Assembly: GCA_021775595.1 (NCBI GenBank)
Contig: JAJFHN010000072.1
Coordinates: 17,728-81,727, forward strand
DNA: 64,000 bases
Direction of reading: 5' to 3'
Source of the DNA: Hyphomicrobiales bacterium
Lineage (GTDB): Bacteria; Pseudomonadota; Alphaproteobacteria; Rhizobiales; Methyloligellaceae
Position numbers and translations under genes: made by a program. Under the pieces are notes generated by a model. It did no database searches, had not been told where the DNA came from, and saw nothing but the letters and a program-made list of their open reading frames with translations. Shown here piece by piece: positions 58,238 to 64,000 of the stretch (positions within the stretch are counted from its first letter, which is position 1; every line of letters begins with the position of its first letter).

Positions 58238-58420
58238 ATGGCGTTGGACGCACATCTCGATGAATTGAGTGAGAAACACCGTGCGTTGGAAAAAAGAATA
58301 GAGAATGAGATGGCCCGGCCACAGGCCGATTCGCTGCTCATTTCGAAGCTCAAGCGCGAAAAACTTCAAATCAAGGATGAGATCGCGCGGCTGCAAGAAG
58401 CCAGAAGCCAAGTCGCCTAG
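58238..58420 (+). CDS. DUF465 (YdcH-like) coiled-coil protein, copy 2
   Basis: A 60-residue helical protein: LDELSEKHRALEKRIENEMA then LISKLKREKLQIKDEIARLQ. Its C-terminal block KLxIKDEIARL matches copy 1, so they are paralogues in a head-to-head arrangement. ATG 58238 is preceded by ACGGAGGC. It probably forms a short coiled coil. Converges with the acyl-CoA synthetase gene. Confidence 0.87.
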   Translation: MALDAHLDELSEKHRALEKRIENEMARPQADSLLISKLKREKLQIKDEIARLQEARSQVA

Positions 58421-58548
58421 ACCGAGTCCAGTTTTCAGTTGAATCGAGGGAATTTAAGATGATTGCGCCGTGGTTTCTGCCACGGTGACTTATTGCAACG
58501 GCCGGTTCGATCATCGCAACGCCAAGGTGATCGCCGGAGCCTCTCGTC

Positions 58549-60177
58549 TCAAATATCCTTCGCCATATCACGCAGCTTGAACTTCTGGATCTTGCCGGTC
58601 GAGGTCTTGGGAAGCTCGACGAATTTCACCGTACGCGGGCACTTGTAGTGGGCCAAATTGTCGCGGCAAAAGGCGATGATGTCGTCCTCGTCGACGGAAG
58701 CGTCGGGGCGCATCTCAATGAACGCACACGGTGTCTCACCCCATTTTTCATCGGGTTTGGCAACCACGGCGGCGGCTTGCACGTCGGGGTGTTTGTACAG
58801 CACGTCTTCAACCTCAATGGAGGAAATGTTCTCGCCACCTGAAATAATGATGTCCTTCGACCTGTCCTTGATCTGGATGTACCCATCTTCGTGCATCACA
58901 CCCAGATCGCCCGAATGGAACCAGCCGCCGGCGAAAGCTTCTTTTGTCGCATCTGTGTTTTTGAGATAGCCCTTCATGACAATGTTACCCCGCATCATCA
59001 CCTCGCCGAGCATTTCGCCGTTTGGCGTAACAGGGTCCAGCGTGTCTGGATCCAGTACGTTCACCGCCTCCAAGGGTGCATAGCGCACGCCCTGGCGCGC
59101 CTTCATCGCAGCCTGAGGACCGCTCGCCAATTCATCCCACTCGCTTTTCCATTCATTGACGACCGCTGGTCCATAAGTCTCGGTCAGGCCATAGACATGC
59201 GTGGTATCGAAGCCCGCCTCCGACATGGCGGCAAGAACCGCTTCGGGCGGGGGAGCGGCGGCGACCGTAAAATGAACTTTGTGGGGTAGAGAGCGGCGCT
59301 CTTCCTGAGTTGCTCCTACGATTGCCGCCATGACCGTTGGCGCGCCGCACATATGGGTTACTTTGTGGTCCGCCAAGGCGTCGTAGATCGCCTTGGGTCG
59401 CACCCACCGCAGGCAAACATGGCTGCCCGCGGCCAGCGAGAGCGCCCACGGAAAGCACCAGCCGTTGCAGTGGAACATCGGCAGCGTCCAGAGATAAACC
59501 GGATGCTGTCCCAGGCTCACCGCAAGCGCGTTGCCATATCCCATCAGATAGGCACCGCGATGATGGTAGACGACGCCCTTCGGATTGCCTGTCGTGCCGC
59601 TGGTGTAATTGAGTGAAATTGCGTCCCACTCGTCGTCCGGCGGTGCCCATGCGAATTCGGAATCGCCGTTTGAAATCCATGTCTCGTATTCGCTATCGCC
59701 CAACAGCTCGCCGGTTTGCGCGAATTCGGGATCGTCGTAGTCGATCACCAAAGGATCGGCGTCGCACAGCTCAAGCGCCTCTTTGATGGTGGGGGCAAAC
59801 TCCCTGTCGGTCAGCAAGACTTTGGTTTCGGCGTGATCAAGCTGAAAGGCGATGATTTTGGCATCGAGGCGTGTGTTGATGGCATGTAGCACCGCGCCCG
59901 TCATAGGCACGCCGTAATGGGCCTCGAGCATCGGCGGTGTGTTGGCGAGCATCGCGGAGACCGTATCGCCCTTGCCGATGCCAGCCTGCGCCAATGTAGA
60001 GGCCAGGCGCCGGCTGCGCCGGTAAAATTCTCGATAGGAAAGCCTTGAAGCGCCGTGGATGATCGCCGTGTGATCGGGAAAAACCTGGGCGGCGCGTTCA
60101 AGAAACGTCAGCGGCGTCAGTTGCTGAAAATTGGCCGGCTGCCGGTCGAGACCTAACAGGTATGGATTGTTTGACAT
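58549..60177 (-). CDS. Acyl-CoA synthetase (AMP-forming), medium-chain/DmdB-like
   Basis: Activates a carboxylic acid to its CoA thioester through an acyl-AMP. 542 residues; the P-loop is YTSGTTGNPKGVVYHHRGAY, the adenylate motif is VYGLTETYGP, the A8 hinge SGDLGVMHEDGYIQIKDRSK and the catalytic Lys is in KTSTGKIQKF. The N-terminus (NFQQLTPLTFLERAA) and VYLWTLPMFHCNGW resemble the medium-chain and methylmercaptopropionate-CoA ligase branch; the exact substrate is not settled by the sequence. The 128 bases downstream (58421-58548) hold a small hairpin only. Confidence 0.9.
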   Translation of the reverse strand: MSNNPYLLGLDRQPANFQQLTPLTFLERAAQVFPDHTAIIHGASRLSYREFYRRSRRLASTLAQAGIGKGDTVSAMLANTPPMLEAHYGVPMTGAVLHAINTRLDAKIIAFQLDHAETKVLLTDREFAPTIKEALELCDADPLVIDYDDPEFAQTGELLGDSEYETWISNGDSEFAWAPPDDEWDAISLNYTSGTTGNPKGVVYHHRGAYLMGYGNALAVSLGQHPVYLWTLPMFHCNGWCFPWALSLAAGSHVCLRWVRPKAIYDALADHKVTHMCGAPTVMAAIVGATQEERRSLPHKVHFTVAAAPPPEAVLAAMSEAGFDTTHVYGLTETYGPAVVNEWKSEWDELASGPQAAMKARQGVRYAPLEAVNVLDPDTLDPVTPNGEMLGEVMMRGNIVMKGYLKNTDATKEAFAGGWFHSGDLGVMHEDGYIQIKDRSKDIIISGGENISSIEVEDVLYKHPDVQAAAVVAKPDEKWGETPCAFIEMRPDASVDEDDIIAFCRDNLAHYKCPRTVKFVELPKTSTGKIQKFKLRDMAKDI

Positions 60178-60323
60178 GACGAAACGGGACTCTGGGCTGA
60201 GGGAGCCCGCACGCTACCCAATGCCGATATGCGACGCAAACGACTATTGGCAACCGTGGCATCGACGCCAATTTGGCCTTGGTACAGCGAACCGCATTGT
60301 GGATTTGTTTGTTGATGATCGGG

Positions 60324-61082
60324 TCAGATTCCAAACACGGTCGTTACTCCATCCCAAATCAACTTCAACGAGATGGCGAACAGCAGAAAATAGGTGATGG
60401 TGTAATAGGCGTTGCTTTCAAGCCGATCGATCAGTTTCACGGCGGCAAAAATGGACAACGGCGCAAGTGGGGCAAGAACGAGCGACGTCATGAGATTTGC
60501 ACTGCCCAATTGCCCGAGCATTGCGTAGGGAACGACTTTGATCCAGTTAACGATCCAGAAAAACACGACCGAGGTCCCGACATAAAGCCGTGGCGACATG
60601 CGCTGGGGCAAGAGATAGATTTGTACAGGTGGTCCGCCCGCGTGGCTGACGAATGAGGTAAATCCCGCAAGCATGCCCCACGCGCCACCGCGCACGGTGT
60701 TTGGCTGGGTTTGTCCCTGTCGTGGCCAGCCAAGCCAGTAGCTCAGCGTAAAGCCAAGCGCGACGAGTCCGACGATGAGTCGGACGTGGGCATCGGAGAC
60801 CTGCTCGGCCGTTAGCCAGCCGATGGCAATGCCAACCACCGCGGCGGGTACAATGATCAACAAATTGCGCGCATCCCACTCGTGCCGATATGCCCAAAGC
60901 GCAAACACATCCATGGCGATCAAGATCGGCAGCAGGATGCCGGCCGCCTGTATCGGCGGGACAACGAGCGACATCATCGGGACGCCCAGCATCGCCAACG
61001 CGCCGGCAAGTCCGCCTTTGGACAATCCGACCAGTATCACCGCCGGCACGGCTACGAGATAGAACAGCGGCTCTGTGATCAT
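60324..61082 (-). CDS. TauE/SafE-family membrane protein (putative sulfite/organosulfonate exporter)
   Basis: A 252-residue polytopic protein with about eight hydrophobic segments. It contains GLSKGGLAGALAMLGVPMMS, the typical first repeat, and GGAWGMLAGFTSFVSHAGGPP, the second repeat of the family. Family members export sulfite, sulfonates or sulfoacetate, or carry sulfur compounds in other pathways. It lies between an acyl-CoA synthetase and prpE but is oriented with the former. The link to sulfur-containing acids is suggested only by position. Confidence 0.88.
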   Translation of the reverse strand: MITEPLFYLVAVPAVILVGLSKGGLAGALAMLGVPMMSLVVPPIQAAGILLPILIAMDVFALWAYRHEWDARNLLIIVPAAVVGIAIGWLTAEQVSDAHVRLIVGLVALGFTLSYWLGWPRQGQTQPNTVRGGAWGMLAGFTSFVSHAGGPPVQIYLLPQRMSPRLYVGTSVVFFWIVNWIKVVPYAMLGQLGSANLMTSLVLAPLAPLSIFAAVKLIDRLESNAYYTITYFLLFAISLKLIWDGVTTVFGI

Positions 61083-61159
61083 GATCAGTCAATTTGCCCA
61101 GGCGGAGCGAATGCGTCTATGAAGTCTGGTCGACCCGTGCACAAGGCTGGCTCCCTCTA

Positions 61160-61188
61160 TTGAAAATGGACTATTCTTGTCCTTAAAC
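61160..61188 (+). promoter_or_regulatory. Possible sigma-70-type promoter of prpE
   Basis: TTGAAA (61160-61165) and TTAAAC (61183-61188) with 17 bases between, about 60 bases before the start codon. The -10 match is weak. Confidence 0.3.
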
Positions 61189-61249
61189 ATCAATACGGGT
61201 TCGGGTCGCCGATCCGATCACAATTCGCACGAGTTAGGGGGAAGCCGCA

Positions 61250-63157
61250 ATGTCGAGTCGATATCAAGAGATATATGGCGGCTGGAAAGAAGATCCCGAA
61301 AATTTTTGGGCCGATGCGGCAAAGCAGATCGATTGGATCAAGCCGGCCGATAAAATTTTTGCGCCGGATGAGGGTGAATACGGCCGATGGTTCGTCGGCG
61401 CTCAATGCAACACATGCTTCAACTGTGTCGATCGCCATGTGACATCGGGCAGAGCCGATCAGCCGGCGCTCATCTACGACAGCGCCGTGAGCGGGACGAA
61501 ACGGACACTGACATTTGCGGATTTGCTCGATGAGGTGCAGGTCCTAGGCGCGGTTCTGCAGGACATGGGCGTGGTGCGTGGCGATCGCGTAATCCTCTAC
61601 ATGCCCGCGATCCCCGAAGCGGTCATCGCCATGTTGGCGTGCGCGCGCATTGGCGCCATTCATTCGGTGGTGTTTGGTGGGTTTGCCGCAAACGAATTGG
61701 CGACGCGCATCGATGATGCGGCGCCAAAAGTCATACTGAGCGCGTCATGTGGAATCGAGCCGGGCAGGGTGGTGGAATACAAGCCACTTCTCGACAGCGC
61801 CATCGAGGGAGCCAACCACAAACCTCAGGCGTGTCTGATTTTTCAAAGGCCTCAAGCCAACGCGGCTCTCACCGCTGGACGCGATCACGACTGGCACGAA
61901 CTGGTCGAGGCCGCGCGTGGCGCGGGACAGCGCGCCGAGTGCGTTGCGGTCGAGGCGACCGACCCGCTCTATATCCTTTACACGTCGGGAACGACTGGTC
62001 AGCCAAAAGGCGTGGTGCGCGATAACGGCGGCCACATGGTGGCGCTCAATTGGACCATGAAAAACATCTACGACGTGAATCCAGGTGAAGTTTACTGGGC
62101 CGCATCCGATGTCGGATGGGTGGTTGGCCACTCCTACATCGTCTATGGACCGCTGCTCCATGGCAACACCACCATACTGTTTGAGGGCAAGCCGGTCGGC
62201 ACGCCCGATGCGGGCGTGTTTTGGCGGGTGATTGCCGAGCATAAGGTGGCGTCAATGTTCACCGCGCCGACGGCCTTCAGGGCCATAAAAAAGGAAGATC
62301 CCGCCGGCGAGTACATCAAGGAATATGATCTCTCGAATTTTCGTTCACTGTTTCTTGCCGGCGAAAGAGCTGATCCCGATACCCTGCAATGGGCCGAAAA
62401 ACATCTGGGCGTGCCGGTGATCGACAACTGGTGGCAGACTGAAACCAGCTGGGCGATTGCCGCAAATCCGCTTGGCCTCGGCATGCTGCCTGTCAAACAC
62501 GGCTCACCGGCGGTGCCGATGCCCGGCTACGACGTGCAGATTCTCGATGATCGATGTGAACAGGTGCCGGTTGGAACCACGGGCGCAATCTCCATAAAGC
62601 TTCCGCTTCCGCCTGGCTGCTTTCCGACACTGTGGAACGACGACGCGCGCTTCCGCGAAAGCTATCTTGAAGAGTTTCCGGGCTATTACAAAACCGCCGA
62701 CGCCGGCTATGTGGATGACGACGGTTACGTCTATGTGATGTCCCGCACCGACGACATCATCAATGTTGCCGGTCATAGATTGTCGACGGGTGCCATGGAG
62801 GAGGTCGTTGCCTCGCATCCCGATGTCGCCGAATGCGCCGTTATCGGAATTGCCGACCAACTCAAGGGTCAGGTTCCGGCTGGATTTCTGGTGCTGAATG
62901 CCGGGGTCGAACGGGATGTGGGCGACGTCGAACGCGAGGTCGTTCAATTGGTGCGCGAGCAGATTGGGCCGGTTGCGGCCTTCAAGCTCGCCATGACGGT
63001 AATCCGATTGCCGAAGACGCGTTCAGGAAAGATCCTGCGCGGAACAATGCGCAAGATTGCCGATGGCGAGGACTACAAGATGCCCGCCACGATTGACGAT
63101 CCGGCGATCTTGTCGGAAATCACCGACTCATTGAAGAGCAGGGGAATTCCCACCTAG
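61250..63157 (+). CDS. prpE: Propionyl-CoA synthetase
   Basis: Forms propionyl-CoA from propionate, ATP and CoA. 635 residues, usual for PrpE and close to acetyl-CoA synthetase. Motifs: YTSGTTGQPKGVVRDNGGH, the DVGWVVGHSYIVYGPLL stretch, WWQTETSW, and the C-terminal acetylatable catalytic Lys in KTRSGKILRGTMRKIADGE. Divergent from the TauE/SafE gene across 167 bases. ATG 61250 has a very strong AGGGGGAAG ribosome-binding site. Confidence 0.93.
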   Translation: MSSRYQEIYGGWKEDPENFWADAAKQIDWIKPADKIFAPDEGEYGRWFVGAQCNTCFNCVDRHVTSGRADQPALIYDSAVSGTKRTLTFADLLDEVQVLGAVLQDMGVVRGDRVILYMPAIPEAVIAMLACARIGAIHSVVFGGFAANELATRIDDAAPKVILSASCGIEPGRVVEYKPLLDSAIEGANHKPQACLIFQRPQANAALTAGRDHDWHELVEAARGAGQRAECVAVEATDPLYILYTSGTTGQPKGVVRDNGGHMVALNWTMKNIYDVNPGEVYWAASDVGWVVGHSYIVYGPLLHGNTTILFEGKPVGTPDAGVFWRVIAEHKVASMFTAPTAFRAIKKEDPAGEYIKEYDLSNFRSLFLAGERADPDTLQWAEKHLGVPVIDNWWQTETSWAIAANPLGLGMLPVKHGSPAVPMPGYDVQILDDRCEQVPVGTTGAISIKLPLPPGCFPTLWNDDARFRESYLEEFPGYYKTADAGYVDDDGYVYVMSRTDDIINVAGHRLSTGAMEEVVASHPDVAECAVIGIADQLKGQVPAGFLVLNAGVERDVGDVEREVVQLVREQIGPVAAFKLAMTVIRLPKTRSGKILRGTMRKIADGEDYKMPATIDDPAILSEITDSLKSRGIPT

Positions 63158-63201
63158 TCATCGGCTGCCTGGATCCAGCGGAGCGGAACGGCGGCAAGCG
63201 T

Positions 63202-64000
63202 CTATTCGGCTTTTTCGCCGTCCTTATCGACGGTCAGCTCTTTGAGCTTGGCGAACACCGATTCGGCCTCTTCGCGGGCGTCTTGCGCTTGTTCTGCCGA
63301 CGACTTGTCGGCTGGGCGTTCGTTCGCCAGGTCAGATCGCTTCATTGCCATGGCGGCTGCCTCGCCTGCAGCCTTTTGGGCCGCGTGCTCCTCGGCCGTC
63401 ACAAGGGTTGCGACCTCTCGCTCGGGCTTGGGCGCCGGTGCGCTAACCTCCTCTGGCGCCGCCGGCTCACCATCCGCTCCGATTTCGATCGTGCGGCTGG
63501 TATCATCGGTCGGCAACAGTGTTCCGGCTTTCGCCATTGCGGCCTCTGTTTCCTTGCGCTCTTTCTCGAGCCTACGCGCGGCGCGCTGCACGGCCTTATC
63601 GAGATCGGTCTGCAGGCAGAGGCCAAGCGTGACCGGATCGACCGGCTGCAGGTTGGTCGAATTCCAGTGTGTCCGCTCTCTGATCGCGTGGATTGTCGGC
63701 TTGGTCGTGCCGACGAGGCGCATAATCTGAGAATCTTTCAACTCGGGATGGCTCCGCACGAGCCACAGGATAGCGTTTGGCCGATCCTGCCGGCGTGAAA
63801 CGGGTGTGTATCGCGGGCCGCGTTTTGTTTTGACTTCCGGTATGTCGACCTTGGCCTCGGACATGACGAGGTGATAGGTCGAATTCTCTTGCGCTCGTTT
63901 GATTTCGTCGCGGCTCAGCTGGCCTGAGGAGATGGGATCCATCCCCTTGATGCCGTGCGCCACGTCGCCGTCGGCGATTCCCTTCACTTCGAGCACATGC
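63202..64000 (-). CDS. trcR: DUF1013 protein, cell-cycle transcriptional regulator TrcR (5' end beyond window)
   Basis: About 265 residues are visible; the frame stays open to the edge, where HVLEVKGIADGDVAHGIKGM matches the interior of the family, so roughly 35 N-terminal residues are missing. The core is RPNAILWLVRSHPELKDSQI and MRLVGTTKPTIHAIRERTHW, a helix-turn-helix-like block. The C-terminal 120 residues are Ala/Glu/Lys-rich and probably coiled or disordered. The family is confined to alphaproteobacteria and has been described as a cell-cycle regulator. It converges with prpE. Confidence 0.9.
   Translation of the reverse strand, partial: HVLEVKGIADGDVAHGIKGMDPISSGQLSRDEIKRAQENSTYHLVMSEAKVDIPEVKTKRGPRYTPVSRRQDRPNAILWLVRSHPELKDSQIMRLVGTTKPTIHAIRERTHWNSTNLQPVDPVTLGLCLQTDLDKAVQRAARRLEKERKETEAAMAKAGTLLPTDDTSRTIEIGADGEPAAPEEVSAPAPKPEREVATLVTAEEHAAQKAAGEAAAMAMKRSDLANERPADKSSAEQAQDAREEAESVFAKLKELTVDKDGEKAE

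Noticed and set aside
58468..58485. CCGTGG hairpin in the gap between copy 2 of DUF465 and the acyl-CoA synthetase
   Set aside because: No T run on either strand; too short to call a terminator.

Overview
The window is chromosomal DNA from an alphaproteobacterium, most likely of the Hyphomicrobiales (Rhizobiales). The gene content shows this: a CpdR-type receiver, a DUF1013/TrcR regulator at the right edge, an AapJQM amino-acid transporter, the order pyruvate kinase - DUF1036 - glycerate kinase - N-formylglutamate amidohydrolase - DUF1244, an aa3-oxidase subunit IV microgene just before a split pntAA-pntAB-pntB transhydrogenase, and an hsp20 gene with both a heat-shock-type promoter and a ROSE-like leader. 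I see no phage, transposase, integrase, CRISPR array or plasmid function. Most genes are ordinary core genes, packed tightly and often overlapping by 4 bases.

Layout. 1-6.5 kb: 5' part of glpD, a lipoprotein with an acidic tail, arabinose-5-phosphate isomerase, an outer-membrane beta-barrel protein, and divergent galU/galE (envelope sugar precursors). 6.5-14.5 kb: two tandem MltB-type lytic transglycosylases, then a DUF459 SGNH protein, a second SGNH hydrolase, an AlgI-type MBOAT acyltransferase and a small membrane protein. This looks like an envelope O-acylation module beside peptidoglycan-cutting enzymes. 14.5-21.7 kb: gltBD and a heat-shock gene. 21.8-27.7 kb: a small basic secreted protein, a lysophospholipase-like hydrolase, a HisN-like phosphatase, a candidate small RNA, an N-formylglutamate amidohydrolase, cpdR, tRNA-Val and a secreted protein carrying three 23-residue cysteine-bracketed repeats. 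27.9-36 kb: an MMPL/RND exporter coupled to a threonine-aldolase-like gene, aapJQM without its ATPase gene, and a geranylgeranyl-reductase-like flavoprotein.

36-42 kb: rpmJ (type B L36), a TPR protein, pyk, DUF1036, glycerate kinase, a second amidohydrolase and DUF1244. 41.7-46.8 kb: a DUF882 peptidase, a YcbB-type L,D-transpeptidase and a sigma-54 activator. 46.8-56.8 kb: oligoendopeptidase F, an ABC1-family kinase, the cytochrome oxidase microgene, pnt genes, an alpha/beta hydrolase, MscS and purEK. 57-64 kb: a GGDEF protein, two divergent DUF465 coiled-coil genes, an acyl-CoA synthetase, a TauE/SafE exporter, prpE, and DUF1013/TrcR running off the end.

The items I rate most worth a second look are the O-acylation/transglycosylase cluster, the Cys-repeat protein, the candidate small RNA at 24.44-24.53 kb, the hsp20 thermometer with its promoter, and the ATPase-less Aap operon. 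All functions are read from sequence motifs by eye; no database search was run.
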